64,000 bases of DNA from Pseudohongiella acticola (GCF_001758195.1 NZ_MASR01000002.1:310001-374000); one strand, 5' to 3'; positions 1 to 11,138 are shown, counted from the first letter of the stretch. Notes: a model not told the origin generated them from the letters alone. A program made the numbers and translations.

Positions 1-462
1 GTCGGTCAGCACTTCGACGCGCTCAACCATCACCAGTGGGATGGTATTGATATCAACGAATTCGCCGCCGCTTCGGGTGACTGTTGCAGCAGATACCTGA
101 CGCTTGCCGTTAATCAGTGTCAGGGTAGAGTTCTCACCCAGGTTCCGCAGGTTGACGTTGGCGGTGCCTGACAGGGCCTGGCCTTCGCCTGAACCTTCAT
201 TGGTGAATGAACCGGAATTTATTTCGAGGTTTTTGATCACGTCCCAGATCTGGGCCGCGCCTTGTGCTTCAATTGACGCTCTGTCAACGGTGGTCACCGG
301 AGAAGGTGCATCCAATGGCGTGCCCCGAATGTAGGAGCCGGTGACGATAACTTCTTCTAATTCTACTTCTGAGTCCTGAGCAAAAACTGGCAGACAGGCT
401 GCGCCTGATACCACACTGGTCAGCACCAGGGTCTTATTTCGGAAACCAAGCCATTTGGACAT
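1..462 (-). CDS. TonB-dependent receptor, N-terminal part (cut by window edge)
   Basis: This is the first 154 codons of an outer-membrane TonB-dependent receptor; the rest lies beyond base 1. It opens with a signal peptide ending near LPVFAQ, followed by an EEVIVTGSYIRG segment and the plug domain, with the NLRNLGENSTLTLINGKR and VERVEVLTD signatures typical of these receptors. The ATG has a strong GGGGGA ribosome binding site a few bases upstream. It is a close paralogue of the complete receptor immediately upstream, and their signal peptides and plug domains align almost residue for residue. The substrate cannot be read from the sequence. Receptors of this type bind large nutrients (siderophores, glycans, peptides) and pull them into the periplasm using TonB energy. 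Confidence 0.93.
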   Translation of the reverse strand, partial: MSKWLGFRNKTLVLTSVVSGAACLPVFAQDSEVELEEVIVTGSYIRGTPLDAPSPVTTVDRASIEAQGAAQIWDVIKNLEINSGSFTNEGSGEGQALSGTANVNLRNLGENSTLTLINGKRQVSAATVTRSGGEFVDINTIPLVMVERVEVLTD

Positions 463-802
463 GGATATTCCCCCGTGATTATTATTTTTGGAAACGTATG
501 CACTGCTTAGATGCGATTATTAGTGTTTTACAACTCAAGCAACTCAATACTACTCCGGCCCAGACTCCTTTCAGATTGACCGGAACTACAGGGAATCGCT
601 ACAAACTGTATCCAATTGAAACGGGCATTGCAATTAAAATTGAACCAGTTCACACATTTTATAAACGGACATCACGCAGCACGGGGTGATATGCCTGGAA
701 GCAGCATAAATACTGGAAATAGAGAACATTTTCCATATTGATAATGGCCCGGTACAGCGCTCATCAAGATTCGCTTTACCGCAAAAAGGTGCCGGGTTGT
801 CG
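463..802. other. Intergenic region between the two receptor paralogues
   Basis: This stretch separates the terminator of the upstream receptor gene from the start of the truncated one. It is AT-rich and contains only a 63-codon open frame on the plus strand, with no ribosome binding site or recognisable product. It must carry the promoter of the downstream receptor, but I could not single out a convincing -35/-10 pair. Confidence 0.5.
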
Positions 803-849
803 ATAAAAAAAAGAAAAGCCCTGCTGACAGGATGTCAACAGGGCTTTTC
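803..849 (-). terminator. Rho-independent terminator of the complete TonB receptor gene
   Basis: A perfect 11-bp stem (GAAAAGCCCTG with CAGGGCTTTTC), extended by an inner TGACA/TGTCA pairing, is followed on the minus strand by a run of eight T. It lies 26 bases past the receptor stop codon. Confidence 0.88.
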
Positions 850-874
850 AATTAGCAAGCTTTGCTGCCGGATA

Positions 875-3800
875 TCAGAACTGCAGCAAGGCTCTCGCGT
901 ACAGGCGCCGGCCACGACCGTCAAACACCGAGGCGTCATAGTTCAGAGCGCCAGCGTAACGGTATGGCAAGGTTGCATTGAACGCATCCAGTGCACCTAT
1001 CGTAAAGATGCTGGTACCCAGCCGGCTATCGGCCCATTCATGGGTGTAGCTGTACTGCAGATCGATACTGTTGTAGCTATCCACTTTGTCCTGCACTACT
1101 GAGCGTACATAGTCATTACCGTTTTCGAAGGTGTTGCGATACGCCAGGTCTTCATACGATCCGATGAAGCGATTGATCACGGTGACGCTGTGGCGAAGGT
1201 CGTGACTGGACCAGTTCAGGGTCAGATTGCCCTTTTTGTCCGGCAGTGAACGCACCAGAATGCCATCACCGGTCGTGCCGGCGGCATCAAACACGCCTGT
1301 TTCCAACAATCCAAGCTCCAGCCCGGGCACGTCTTTCAGCGTGTACTGATTAACATAGGTAAAGTCCATGCTGGCGCGGAAGCGCCCCATGTCCATTTCC
1401 CAGCCATAACCCAGCTTGAAGTCGAAACCATCAGAAATCACTTCACCCGCATTGATGGTAGAACTGACAATGGTCACCAGCGCACCTTCGGTGCTGCCCT
1501 GTGTACGAACCACATTCGGTACCACGTATTCCCGCGGATCGACCACACAATCCAGTCGCGAGCCTTCAATAACCTGCCCGGCTTCATTCTGCGAGGCTTG
1601 CGGATCGCTGCCCCACTGTGCTTCCAGAGCGTTGGGATCGCAAGCTACATAGGGCTGCGCAGCATCATTGGCCAATGATGAGTTCAGCACATAGTTGGCC
1701 GGATTGGTCGCTGCTGATGCAAATGCATCCAGTTCACCGGAGATTGATGAAATCGCCGGTTGTGGCATCACCCGATCCTTGACCTCAAAGCGCCAGAAGT
1801 CTGTCGTCACACTCAGGCCATCCAATACGCCATAGGGAGTCCAGATGAAGCCGGCACTGAAGGTGTTGGCCGATTCATTGCCAACATCAGGCGCTGGTGC
1901 ACCCACACTGTAGGTGGTGTTGGGTTCAGCGTTGGCGTTGCTCACCGCCGCCAGACCCGCGCGCACAGCCTGGTTGCGCAACGGGTCCCGGAAGGTCACC
2001 TGCCCTGCTTCCAGCCCTTCTTCTATCACAGCCAGGTTAGGCGCCCGGAATGACTGCGAGAATGAGCCACGGAACAACAGTTCCTCGATGGGCCGCCAGC
2101 TGGCAGCGACCTTGGGCGTCAACTCACCGCCGACTGAACCGCCGTAGTCTTCGTAACGCAAGGCGAACTGCGTCTCTACATTGTTGAGCAACGGCAGCGA
2201 GAACTCAGAGAAAATGGCTCGCACATTGCGATCAAGATCATAGTTGAAGATACATTGCGAGCATTCATAGTTATTGCTGACATAGTGCGTCTCATCGACA
2301 TTGCCGCTGGCATCCCAGCCCAGGATCGCATTAGGCAGCCCCGGATCATTCAGGGTCGGCGCAATGGATTTATTGTTCTGCTGACGGTACTGCACACCCA
2401 GCGCAAACTGGGACATGCCACCGGCCATCTCGAACATTTCACCTGCTACTACGGCATCAAATACCGCCAGCTGATTACGCTTATCAGAACGCAACACGGT
2501 GGGCGTCATCCAGTCCATCAGGGCCTGGGAATTGCCCAGGTCAGGATCAGTCACCGATGTCAGGAAAGGATTGTAGAACTCGCAGCCGTCCTGACCATGG
2601 TTGTTACTGGTCAGTGCCAGCGACAGACTTTCCCTCGTGGTATGTACAAAGCCTGGGAAATATTCCTGGGTAAAGGTGTCGCCCAGGAAATCCCAGAATG
2701 TCGGCAGAGCGGGCGACACGGCACCACGCGCGCTTCTGAAATCAAAGTCACTGACCCCATTGGGTGTGCAGTTGGGGCCACCCAGGCCATTGACTGCCAG
2801 CTCGGCGCGGTCGCGCTGGAAGGTCTGGTATTCCAGCTCAAAGCTGGTACCACTCCACGACACGCCTACATCATAGTTGAAGCGGCGATCATTCAGCGCA
2901 TAGAACTCGCCTTTGACACCGGCCTGCAGACCCATGGTTTCGGTGGTATTCATATTGGTGTTGCCACCGCTGCGCGGGAAGTTTCCGGTCTGCACAGTGC
3001 CAGACATGGGGACGTTGGGGCCGCCATTGGCCAGTGCAATCGGTGCATTGGGGATGTCGCTGGCCGTTGGACGACTCAGACCCACCGCCGGGGCGAAGTA
3101 ACCCAGCTCTGCGGTCTGACCAATACCATAGCCGCCCCAGGCGGGGACGCCGGCGTGGGCGCCGGGCTGTGCCAGGAAAAAGCTGGGCCCCCGGGCACTG
3201 ACATAACCAGAATCTGATCGCTCGATGTCGCTTTGCGACCATTGCGCAAATGAGTAGAATTCAGCGGCCTCGTTAAAACGGTGGCTAAAGGCAGCAGACA
3301 GGCTGTCGCGCTCCATGCCAACGGTAAGCAGGCGCCACTGCGCATCTTCTTCCCGACAGCTGCTGCTGGGTTCGCCGCGCTGGGCCGTACGCGTGCCGGT
3401 AAACAGCGGAGAACCATCAGCCGACGTCAACTGGGAACACAAAGGGTCTGTGTAACGCAATGCATCGGTACCACCTTCGGCTACGGCCTGATAAATGGCA
3501 TCCTGATTGATGTAAGCCTGATTCAGACGCGCACCGAACGAACCCTGATTGATCAGCGTGCCAAGCCCGCCCACAACACCGGTAAACTCGGAGCGTTCGT
3601 CGTAGAAACGTGCAGCCGTAATCGGCACCGGGTCACGGCGGAATATTTCACCGGCAAGCACCAGATTGGTGTCACCACTGTCATTGGCCCAACCCCAGAT
3701 GACACTGCCGGTTTTATCATAGCGACTGCCTGCACTTTCGATGTTCTGCACGTCACCGTACAGCTCCAGCCCTTCAAAGTCAGTGCGCATGATAATGTTC

Positions 3801-4345
3801 ACGGCGCCTGCCACGGCATCGGAACCATACAATGCCGAACCACCATCGGTCAGCACTTCCACGCGATCAACCATGACCAGGGGAATGGTGTTGATATCAA
3901 CAAATTCGCCACCGGATGGTGTGGTAGTAGCAGCAGCGACCTGGCGCTTGCCGTTGACCAATGTCAACGTCGAGTTCTCACCCAGGTTACGCAAATTGAT
4001 ATTGGCAGTGCCAGACAGGTTGCCCAGCGCGGCGTTGCTGCCGTCGGCACCCTCGTTGGAAATGGACCCGGAATTTATCTCCAGGTTCTTGATCACGTCC
4101 CAAATCTGTGACGCGCCCTGCGCTTCCATTGACGCTCTGTCCACCGATGTGACTGGTGACGGCGCGTCCAGTGGACTGCCCCGCAGGTAGGAGCCAGTGA
4201 CAACAACTTCTTCCACTTCTGTTTGCTCAGCGTTCTGAGCATTGTTCTGAGTACTTTGTTGTGCGTACAGGGGCAAACAGGCAACGCTGGATAATACACC
4301 TGTCATAACACGGGCTTTATTGATGCTTACAAGCCATCTTGACAT
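875..4345 (-). CDS. TonB-dependent outer-membrane receptor
   Basis: This 1,156-residue receptor belongs to the large TonB-dependent class. It has a signal peptide ending near LPLYAQ, a spacer rich in Gln and Asn, a VEEVVVTGSYLRG segment, a plug domain of about 120 residues with the ALYGSDAVAGAVNIIM signature, and a long 22-strand-type barrel. It ends in an aromatic residue (ALLQF), as BAM substrates do. The open frame extends four codons further to a GTG, but that stretch (GTGAGG) is the ribosome binding site of the chosen ATG, and the paralogue starts at the matching position (MSKWL versus MSRWL). Size and plug style recall the Ton receptors used for peptides or glycans in marine gammaproteobacteria; the actual ligand is unknown. 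The paired receptor downstream suggests a recent tandem duplication. Confidence 0.93.
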   Translation of the reverse strand: MSRWLVSINKARVMTGVLSSVACLPLYAQQSTQNNAQNAEQTEVEEVVVTGSYLRGSPLDAPSPVTSVDRASMEAQGASQIWDVIKNLEINSGSISNEGADGSNAALGNLSGTANINLRNLGENSTLTLVNGKRQVAAATTTPSGGEFVDINTIPLVMVDRVEVLTDGGSALYGSDAVAGAVNIIMRTDFEGLELYGDVQNIESAGSRYDKTGSVIWGWANDSGDTNLVLAGEIFRRDPVPITAARFYDERSEFTGVVGGLGTLINQGSFGARLNQAYINQDAIYQAVAEGGTDALRYTDPLCSQLTSADGSPLFTGTRTAQRGEPSSSCREEDAQWRLLTVGMERDSLSAAFSHRFNEAAEFYSFAQWSQSDIERSDSGYVSARGPSFFLAQPGAHAGVPAWGGYGIGQTAELGYFAPAVGLSRPTASDIPNAPIALANGGPNVPMSGTVQTGNFPRSGGNTNMNTTETMGLQAGVKGEFYALNDRRFNYDVGVSWSGTSFELEYQTFQRDRAELAVNGLGGPNCTPNGVSDFDFRSARGAVSPALPTFWDFLGDTFTQEYFPGFVHTTRESLSLALTSNNHGQDGCEFYNPFLTSVTDPDLGNSQALMDWMTPTVLRSDKRNQLAVFDAVVAGEMFEMAGGMSQFALGVQYRQQNNKSIAPTLNDPGLPNAILGWDASGNVDETHYVSNNYECSQCIFNYDLDRNVRAIFSEFSLPLLNNVETQFALRYEDYGGSVGGELTPKVAASWRPIEELLFRGSFSQSFRAPNLAVIEEGLEAGQVTFRDPLRNQAVRAGLAAVSNANAEPNTTYSVGAPAPDVGNESANTFSAGFIWTPYGVLDGLSVTTDFWRFEVKDRVMPQPAISSISGELDAFASAATNPANYVLNSSLANDAAQPYVACDPNALEAQWGSDPQASQNEAGQVIEGSRLDCVVDPREYVVPNVVRTQGSTEGALVTIVSSTINAGEVISDGFDFKLGYGWEMDMGRFRASMDFTYVNQYTLKDVPGLELGLLETGVFDAAGTTGDGILVRSLPDKKGNLTLNWSSHDLRHSVTVINRFIGSYEDLAYRNTFENGNDYVRSVVQDKVDSYNSIDLQYSYTHEWADSRLGTSIFTIGALDAFNATLPYRYAGALNYDASVFDGRGRRLYARALLQF

Positions 4346-4684
4346 GCCAAACCTCACTTAATTTTTCTTATGTAAAATGCCAAATTACGGTTACATGCTG
4401 CTTATTTTTCCGATTGATCATGACTTCTCCGTGTATCCGGCCAGCAACAGGCAGAAAAAGACACGCGGAACCTCTATGAAAAACGCTGAAACAATAGCCA
4501 ATAGACCAGGGTATTGCAAACCGAATAACGCGAACTGAACTCGACTCAACCGTTATTAAAATAAGCAATAATCCGTATCAATCTCATTTATGATACATGC
4601 GCACATTGACTGCTTTAACTGCAACGATCTGATATAGTGCATCGACGCTTCCACGGCCTTCCCTTGCAATTAACCCGGCATCCG
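4346..4684. promoter_or_regulatory. Intergenic region with a candidate promoter for the DUF945-like gene
   Basis: This gap lies between divergent genes. On the plus strand, TTGACT (4606-4611) and TGATAT (4630-4635), separated by 18 bases, make a plausible sigma-70 promoter. Transcription would then start near 4642, just ahead of the gene that follows. An inverted repeat GTATCA/TGATAC (4575-4596, 10-base spacer) sits upstream and could be an operator. No other gene is evident. Confidence 0.35.
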
Positions 4685-5407
4685 ATGAGATTCATGCTCA
4701 AGAAACTGATCAGCCTGACACTGCTTCTGATACTGGTCCCGGTTTTGCTGGTCACCACCGTCATGCCAGCGCTGACCGGGCTGTTCGTGCGCCCTCCAGT
4801 GGTTCAGGCATTGCAGCAGGCACAGGCACTCAATATTGACGTGACCCGTGTCCGCTCAGGCTGGTTCAGCAGTGACATACACTTCAACGCCACCAGCAGC
4901 ATTTTTTCAGATGACGGGCAATCCCCGGTTCAGCAATCGGCGATTTTGCACCTGAACCATGGCCCCATTCTGTGGCATCTGTATGACAGCCCGTTTGCGC
5001 TGGCGGATTTTCAGCTATTGCCGGCGCCCGACCATGAACAGAGTCATTTTTCCGGTTCCGGCCTGCTGGTTCTGAGCACACAGGGCGATCTGAGTTTTGA
5101 CGCCATCGCCGGCTTTACCGCCTTTGCCGGTGATCACTGGCTGGAAACCAGCGCTCGCTGGCCTGCTGCCAAGGCCCTGCAGGGCTGGCGCCCGGTTTTG
5201 CCAGAGCTACAGTTATCGCTGGCAATCGATGCCGACGCCACGGCTTTACTGCAGAGCCCTGCCGCAGATGCATTGCGCGTTTATCAGCAACAGGGCTGGG
5301 CCCATGTCGCCAATGGACGGGCCCGAAGCACCATTGTGCTGCAAGATGAGCACCTGGATATCAACGGCACTGTCATGCCACTGGGATTATTTCTAGAAAG
5401 CCAGTAA
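4685..5407 (+). CDS. DUF945-like (YdgA family) membrane-anchored protein
   Basis: This protein of about 240 residues starts with a single hydrophobic segment (roughly residues 5-27), acting as an uncleaved anchor or signal, and the remainder should be periplasmic. The body resembles the bacterial DUF945 family (E. coli YdgA). In particular the C-terminus reads GRARSTIVLQDEHLDINGT, where family members have a similar 'LKDGKLTVNG' ending. It is about half the usual family length, so it may be a shortened member. The longer frame begins at 4637, inside the predicted promoter, so the ATG at 4685 (or 4694) is preferred. No clear ribosome binding site was found. The function of the family is unknown. 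Confidence 0.6.
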   Translation: MRFMLKKLISLTLLLILVPVLLVTTVMPALTGLFVRPPVVQALQQAQALNIDVTRVRSGWFSSDIHFNATSSIFSDDGQSPVQQSAILHLNHGPILWHLYDSPFALADFQLLPAPDHEQSHFSGSGLLVLSTQGDLSFDAIAGFTAFAGDHWLETSARWPAAKALQGWRPVLPELQLSLAIDADATALLQSPAADALRVYQQQGWAHVANGRARSTIVLQDEHLDINGTVMPLGLFLESQ

Positions 5408-5473
5408 ATGCTGTAGAATACGGCCCTAATCCATTTCCAACGCACCGGCCTGCCGCCGGAAGGCCCACGCCTG

Positions 5474-7675
5474 ATGCCAACACCTGCCCAGCCCTCAGCA
5501 ACAAAGACTAAATCCCGGTCGCGACCGGAGACCAGGCCTGATACCAAACCCAGGCACCTGTTCTCCTATCAGCGCTATTGGGCGGAATGTTTTGGCACAG
5601 CCCCCTACCTGCCCATGTCACGGGCGGAAATGGATGCCCTGGGCTGGGACAGCTGCGACATCATTATTGTTACCGCCGATGCCTATGTCGACCACCCCAG
5701 TTTTGGCATGGCCGTGGTTGGACGTCTGCTGGAGGCACAGGGCTTCCGTGTTGGCATCATCGCCCAGCCTGCCTGGGACAGTGCTGAGCCATTCAAGGCC
5801 TTAGGTGAACCCAATCTGTTTTTTGGCGTCACTGGCGGCAATATGGATTCCTTGATCAACCGGTATACGGCCGATCTGCGCATCCGCAACGACGATGCCT
5901 ACACCCCCAATGCAGAGGCCGGCAAGCGCCCGGATCGCTCCGTCATTGCCTATAGCCAGCGCTGCCGCGAAGCCTATTACAAAACGCCCATTGTCGTGGG
6001 CGGCATTGAAGCCAGTCTGCGTCGTATCGCGCAATATGACTATTGGAGCGATCAGGTCCGAAAATCGGTGCTGATAGACGCCAATGCTGACATTCTTTTG
6101 TATGGCAACGCCGAACGGGCGTTGGTGGAAATCGCTCACGGTGTCGCCAACGGCCGTACCATCAAGGATCTCAGCAACCTGCGGGGCACCGCTGTGCTGC
6201 GCCGTGAAGCCCCCCCCGGATGGACAGAAATCGACTCTACCCGCATCGACTGGCCCGGTCGTATTGACGACATACCAAACCCTTACGATGTGCCCCACGA
6301 TCAGATCACTGAGCCTGATGCACGTAAAGTCCGTGAGGCCACTGAAGCCAAAGCTGCCACGGATGACGACGTCGCTCCGGTGCGCATCATTCCGCTGCCG
6401 CTGCAGCGCAAGTATGAATCCGACCCGGACCGGACCTACATCCGGTTGCCTTCCTATAACAAGGTGAAAAACGATCCGGCACTGTATGCCCATTCGTCAC
6501 GCGTGTTGCATCAGGAGTCCAATCCTTACAACGCCAAGACGCTGGTACAAAAGCACGACACACTGGATATCTGGGTCAACCCGCCGCCCATTCCGCTGGA
6601 AACCGATGAACTGGACGGCGTCTTTGACCTGCCCTATCAGCGTCGGCCGCACCCGGCCTACGGCGATGCGCGGATTCCGGCCTATGACATGATCAAGACC
6701 TCCGTCAATATCATGCGCGGCTGTTTTGGCGGCTGTACATTCTGCTCAATTACCGAGCATGAAGGGCGCATCATTCAGAGCCGCTCGGAAGAATCGATTC
6801 TGAAAGAAATTGAAAAGATCCGCGATATGGTGCCTGGCTTTACCGGCACGATTTCCGATCTGGGCGGCCCCACCGCCAACATGTACAAACTGAACTGCAA
6901 ATCGCATGACATCCAGAAGAACTGTAAACGCCTGTCGTGCGTGTACCCGACAATCTGCCAGCACCTGGAAACAGACCACAAACCAACAACCCAGCTTTAT
7001 CGTAAAGCCCGTGCGATACCAGGCGTCAAGCGTGTCGCCATTGCCTCTGGCTTGCGTTACGATCTGGCGCTGAAGGATCCTGAGTACGTGGAAGAACTGG
7101 TGACCCATCACGTCGGGGGTTATTTAAAAATCGCGCCGGAACACAGCGAAGACAAAACGCTGTCGAAGATGATGAAACCCAGCATCAGTTCCTACGATGA
7201 ATTCAAAAAAATGTTTGATCATTTTTCTGCCAAAGCAGGCAAGAAGCAGTATCTGATTCCCTATTTTATTGCTGCCCACCCGGGCTCCGACAATGAAGAT
7301 ATGATGAACCTCGGCCTGTGGCTGAAGAAACACAAGTTCAAGCCGGATCAGGTGCAGACTTTTTACCCGTCACCGATGGCGCTGGCCACGGCGATGTATT
7401 ACTCAGGTAAGAATCCGCTGAAGAAAGTGACTTACAAAAGCGAGGCCGTTGGCAGCATCAAGAACATTGAAGACCGCCGCGTGCAGAAAGCCTTCCTGCG
7501 TTATCACGACGAAAAGAACTGGCCCATCCTGCGCACCACCTTACGCAAAATGGGTCGCACCGACCTGATCGGTGACGGTTTGCATCAGCTGGTACCGGAT
7601 GACAAACCGGGCCGCGCACCGCGCCCGGCCAAGTCGCGTCGAAACGCCCGACCGAAGCGTACCCGCGGCCTCTGA
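5474..7675 (+). CDS. YgiQ family radical SAM protein
   Basis: This 733-residue protein matches the YgiQ family throughout. The N-terminal domain ([21 protein letters not shown], then GIIAQPAW) is typical of that family. A radical SAM core follows, with the iron-sulfur motif CFGGCTFC at about residues 417-424 (CxxxCxxC), which would bind a [4Fe-4S] cluster for reductive cleavage of S-adenosylmethionine. Downstream markers include the [16 protein letters not shown] and [10 protein letters not shown] segments. The C-terminus is basic and Arg/Lys-rich. The reaction catalysed by YgiQ proteins is not established. It is transcribed convergently with tex, with a long inverted repeat between them. Confidence 0.93.
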   Translation: MPTPAQPSATKTKSRSRPETRPDTKPRHLFSYQRYWAECFGTAPYLPMSRAEMDALGWDSCDIIIVTADAYVDHPSFGMAVVGRLLEAQGFRVGIIAQPAWDSAEPFKALGEPNLFFGVTGGNMDSLINRYTADLRIRNDDAYTPNAEAGKRPDRSVIAYSQRCREAYYKTPIVVGGIEASLRRIAQYDYWSDQVRKSVLIDANADILLYGNAERALVEIAHGVANGRTIKDLSNLRGTAVLRREAPPGWTEIDSTRIDWPGRIDDIPNPYDVPHDQITEPDARKVREATEAKAATDDDVAPVRIIPLPLQRKYESDPDRTYIRLPSYNKVKNDPALYAHSSRVLHQESNPYNAKTLVQKHDTLDIWVNPPPIPLETDELDGVFDLPYQRRPHPAYGDARIPAYDMIKTSVNIMRGCFGGCTFCSITEHEGRIIQSRSEESILKEIEKIRDMVPGFTGTISDLGGPTANMYKLNCKSHDIQKNCKRLSCVYPTICQHLETDHKPTTQLYRKARAIPGVKRVAIASGLRYDLALKDPEYVEELVTHHVGGYLKIAPEHSEDKTLSKMMKPSISSYDEFKKMFDHFSAKAGKKQYLIPYFIAAHPGSDNEDMMNLGLWLKKHKFKPDQVQTFYPSPMALATAMYYSGKNPLKKVTYKSEAVGSIKNIEDRRVQKAFLRYHDEKNWPILRTTLRKMGRTDLIGDGLHQLVPDDKPGRAPRPAKSRRNARPKRTRGL

Positions 7676-7692
7676 CAACGAAGTACCAACTT

Positions 7693-7738
7693 CTGAAAAC
7701 GTATTCGAGTCAACGGCAGCTCTCGAGTACGTTTTCAG
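7693..7738. repeat. 17-bp imperfect inverted repeat between ygiQ-like gene and tex
   Basis: CTGAAAACGTATTCGAG (7693-7709) faces CTCGAGTACGTTTTCAG (7722-7738), giving 16 of 17 paired positions around a 12-base loop. The right arm covers the tex stop codon. Neither side has a T-run, so this is not a classic terminator, though it sits exactly between two convergent genes and probably blocks read-through. Confidence 0.7.
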
Positions 7739-10062
7739 CGTTTATTCTTCAACGCCTGCTCAAACAGCGCCGCCATCGTGCCCGTCTGCCGCTTGTTCTG
7801 CGCAGCAGCGGCAAAATCCTTCTTGCGCTTGTTCGATTCCGCTGACGTCGGGCCAGACCGCGAGGGTTTGGCACCGGTTTCGCTTGGCAGTGGGTCATCC
7901 AGCCTCATGGTCAATGCAATACGCTTGCGCTCCTTGTCCACCTCCAGCACTTTGACCTTGACGATCTTGCCTGCGCTGACGACGTCATGCGGATCCTTGA
8001 CGAACTTGTCTGACAGTGCCGAGATATGCACCAGACCGTCCTGATGCACACCGATATCAACAAAGGCACCAAAGTTGGTAACATTGGTTACTGTTCCTTC
8101 CAGAACCATGGCCGGCTTCAGATCTGACAGGGTCTCGACGCCGTCCTTCAGCGCGGCAGTCTTGAATTCACCGCGAGGATCACGCCCGGGCTTTTCCAGC
8201 TCGCCCAGAATATCTTCCACCGTCGGCAGACCATAAACATCACTGATATAGTCTTTGGCTTTCAATGAGCGCAAAAATGCACTGTCGCCCACCAGGGAAC
8301 GAACTTCGCGGCCGTGACGGCGGGCAATCTCTTCCACCAGCGGATAGGATTCAGGATGCACAGACGAGGCATCCAGTGGGTTTTCGCTTTCATGAATGCG
8401 CAGAAAACCGGCCGCCTGCTCAAAGGTTTTATCACCGAACCTGGGTACTTTTTTCAGGTCATCGCGACTGCGAAACTGGCCATTGCGGTCACGGAACTCC
8501 AGAATATTGCCTACCAGTGATTGCGTCAGCCCCGACACTCTTTTTAGCAGCGGAGCCGACGCTGAGTTGACGTCAACGCCAACGGCATTCACACAGTCTT
8601 CCACCACGCCATCCAGGCTGCGCGACAGTTTGACCTGGCTGACATCGTGCTGGTACTGCCCGACACCAATCGACTTTGGTTCAATTTTCACCAGCTCTGC
8701 CAACGGATCCTGCAGGCGGCGGGCGATGGAAACGGCGCCCCGGATGGTCACATCCAGATCCGGCAATTCGTGCGAGGCAAATTCAGAGGCTGAATACACC
8801 GAGGCCCCAGCTTCATTAACCAGCACACGATTAAGCCTGAATTGTGGATGATCTTTGCAGAAATCCGCCACAAACTGATCGGTCTCCCGCGAGGCAGTAC
8901 CGTTGCCGATGGCAATCAGTTGCACATCGTATTTCTGACACATGGTCTGCAGCACAGCCGCGGCTTCCCTTGTCTTGTTCTGCGGCGCGGTGGGAAAAAT
9001 CGCGCCATGATCGAGCACCCTGCCAGTGGCATCAACGACACACATTTTAACGCCCGTACGCAAACCCGGGTCCAGACCAATGGTGACTTTTTTGCCGGCC
9101 GGTGCCGCCAGTAACAGATCCTTGATATTACGAGCGAACACCTGAATGGCATCTTCCTCTGCCTGATCGCGAAGCTGCGTCAGAAAGTCAGTCTGCAGGT
9201 GTGTATGGATCTTGACGCGCCAGGTCCAGCGCACCACTTCCTGTAACCAGGTATCGGCAGCACGGCCTTCGTCAAGCACCTGCCAATGCGAGGCAATCAT
9301 CACTTCACAACTGTGTTTTACTGGCGGCGCCGACGGATCCACCGGGATATCAACCTTGAGATTGAGAATGCCTTCGTTGCGGGCGCGGAACAACGCCATG
9401 ACACGGTGTGACGGAATTTTTGTCACGGCTTCGGAGAATTCAAAATAATCGCGATACTTGGCGCCTTCCTGTTCTTTGCCTGGGATCAGCTCGGACGACA
9501 GATGCGCCCTGGACCAGAAAAAGTCACGCAATTTACCCAGCAGAGCTGCGTCCTCACCCAACTGTTCAATCAAAATGTGACGGGCTCCGTCCAGTGCCGC
9601 CTTGACATCATCAACGCCAAGGTCGGCATTAACGAATGCCTCGGCTTCCTGTTCCGGCACGCGCGTGGGATCGCTGAACAGCAGGTCTGCCAGCGGCTGC
9701 AGGCCGGCTTCCCGGGCGATCTGGGCGCGGGTACGGCGCTTGGGCTTGTAAGGCAGGTAGAGATCTTCCAGCGTGGTTTTTGTGTCGGCGGCAGCTATCT
9801 GTTGCGCCAGCTCAGGTGTCAATTTTTCCTGCTCGCCAATGCTTTTCAGAATGGCCTCACGGCGATCGTCCAATTCGCGCAGGTACATCAACCGCTCTTG
9901 CAGACGGCGCAGCTGAATGTCATCCAGACCACCGGTAACTTCTTTGCGGTAACGCGCAATGAAAGGCACGGTGGCGCCGTCATCCAGCAAGGCCACGGTG
10001 GCTGCGACCTGGGCCGGGCGGGCGGCAATTTCTTCAGCGATTTTGTCAAACATGATGCTCAT
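7735..10062 (-). CDS. tex: Tex family RNA-binding transcriptional accessory protein
   Basis: This 775-residue protein matches the size of E. coli Tex (YhgF). It shows the N-terminal Tex HTH region ([12 protein letters not shown]), the [21 protein letters not shown] segment, the YqgF/RNase H-like domain ([19 protein letters not shown]), the helix-hairpin-helix region ([14 protein letters not shown]) and a C-terminal S1 RNA-binding domain ([21 protein letters not shown]). A basic tail follows. The open frame runs 40 codons further upstream, but that part lies inside trmJ. The ATG chosen is one base past the trmJ stop (TAG-T-ATG), with AAGGA 11 bases upstream, so tex is co-transcribed with trmJ. 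Tex binds nucleic acid and influences transcription and RNA quality control. Confidence 0.95.
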   Translation of the reverse strand: MSIMFDKIAEEIAARPAQVAATVALLDDGATVPFIARYRKEVTGGLDDIQLRRLQERLMYLRELDDRREAILKSIGEQEKLTPELAQQIAAADTKTTLEDLYLPYKPKRRTRAQIAREAGLQPLADLLFSDPTRVPEQEAEAFVNADLGVDDVKAALDGARHILIEQLGEDAALLGKLRDFFWSRAHLSSELIPGKEQEGAKYRDYFEFSEAVTKIPSHRVMALFRARNEGILNLKVDIPVDPSAPPVKHSCEVMIASHWQVLDEGRAADTWLQEVVRWTWRVKIHTHLQTDFLTQLRDQAEEDAIQVFARNIKDLLLAAPAGKKVTIGLDPGLRTGVKMCVVDATGRVLDHGAIFPTAPQNKTREAAAVLQTMCQKYDVQLIAIGNGTASRETDQFVADFCKDHPQFRLNRVLVNEAGASVYSASEFASHELPDLDVTIRGAVSIARRLQDPLAELVKIEPKSIGVGQYQHDVSQVKLSRSLDGVVEDCVNAVGVDVNSASAPLLKRVSGLTQSLVGNILEFRDRNGQFRSRDDLKKVPRFGDKTFEQAAGFLRIHESENPLDASSVHPESYPLVEEIARRHGREVRSLVGDSAFLRSLKAKDYISDVYGLPTVEDILGELEKPGRDPRGEFKTAALKDGVETLSDLKPAMVLEGTVTNVTNFGAFVDIGVHQDGLVHISALSDKFVKDPHDVVSAGKIVKVKVLEVDKERKRIALTMRLDDPLPSETGAKPSRSGPTSAESNKRKKDFAAAAQNKRQTGTMAALFEQALKNKR

Positions 10063-10063
10063 A

Positions 10064-10975
10064 CTACTTTGTATCCTTGCGTGGTTCGTCGCCTGCGTTG
10101 GCGTCTTTGTTGGGAGATCCGGGCACTGACTCGCGCTCTGGCGCTGTGTTTTCGTTGGCGCGCCGGACATGTTCTTCGACATAGGTTAATACACCGCGCA
10201 GAATATTGATTTCCATTGAGTCCGGACGGATACGCCCGAACAACCGGCGCATGCGCGGCATCAGCAGTCGTGGATTTTCCGGATCATGAAAATCCATCGC
10301 CACCAGTGCCTGCTCCAGATGCCGGTAAAACAATTCCATCTGATGCCCGTCCGCCTTGGGTACATCCCAGTACTCATCTTCGGTGGCTGCATCGTACATC
10401 GGTGCCTCAGCGCCCAGTCGGGTATCGCCGGCATGCTCCAGCATGGCGATGCGCACTTCGTAGCTGATGACCATGACGGCAGCGGCCAGGTTCAGAGAGC
10501 TGTAATCGTCATTGGCAGGGATCTGAACATGATAGTGGCACTGCTGCAGCTCATCATTGGTCAGCCCGGTATCTTCACGACCGAACACCAGGGCAATCTG
10601 TCCACTGTTTTCCGCGGCAGCACGTTGGGTTTCTTCCAGCACATGCCTGGCACACTGGCGAGGCGACAACATCGGCCAGGGCATGCGCCTTGAGCGGGCG
10701 CTGGCGCCAATCACCATGGAACAGTCAGCAACTGCCTCCATCAGGGTCGGGAATACCTGTGCGCGCTCCAGAACATCGACAGCCGATACTGCTCGCCAGA
10801 TCGCCACATCGCTGGGATAATCGCGCGGATCAACCAGACGGAGATTAGCAATCCCCATATTTTTCAAGGCCCTGGCGGTGGCGCCGATATTGCCCGGGTG
10901 CGACGTATTGACCAGCACAACGTTTACGCGACTGAGATCTGGGGCAGCGAACTGCGACGGCTTGCCTTTTTGCAA
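10064..10975 (-). CDS. trmJ: tRNA (cytidine/uridine-2'-O-)-methyltransferase TrmJ
   Basis: This 303-residue SPOUT-class methyltransferase should modify position 32 of several tRNAs. The N-terminal SpoU motif [19 protein letters not shown] and the C-terminal knot motifs ([34 protein letters not shown]) are those of TrmJ/YfhQ. The C-terminal 60 residues form the usual helical extension. The start is a TTG codon with GGAGAG a few bases upstream; no ATG is available at the N-terminal end of the homologous region. It is divergent from the suhB homologue, as in E. coli, and tex follows after one base, so the two genes form an operon. Confidence 0.94.
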   Translation of the reverse strand: MQKGKPSQFAAPDLSRVNVVLVNTSHPGNIGATARALKNMGIANLRLVDPRDYPSDVAIWRAVSAVDVLERAQVFPTLMEAVADCSMVIGASARSRRMPWPMLSPRQCARHVLEETQRAAAENSGQIALVFGREDTGLTNDELQQCHYHVQIPANDDYSSLNLAAAVMVISYEVRIAMLEHAGDTRLGAEAPMYDAATEDEYWDVPKADGHQMELFYRHLEQALVAMDFHDPENPRLLMPRMRRLFGRIRPDSMEINILRGVLTYVEEHVRRANENTAPERESVPGSPNKDANAGDEPRKDTK

Positions 10976-11138
10976 TGGACTCTCCTACGGTATGCCAACG
11001 GTTTGTTTGCTTCAGGGGCAGGATTATAACAACTAGTTAAGGACTGACTGCCAGCATTTTGCTATCATTCACCGTCTTTTAAAACCGACATCCTTAAATC
11101 GTCCCGGATATGCCCGGGCAACAAGTCAAGCGAACATC

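Noticed and set aside
498-689. 63-codon frame between the two TonB receptor genes
   Set aside because: No ribosome binding site, no signal or domain, and it lies in the expected promoter region of the downstream receptor.
2255-3217. 320-codon open frame on the plus strand
   Set aside because: It is antisense to the TonB receptor, has no ribosome binding site or domain, and its existence follows from the codon bias of the real gene.
10063-10182. N-terminal extension of the tex frame
   Set aside because: It lies inside trmJ; Tex homologues begin at MFDKIA or a few residues before it.
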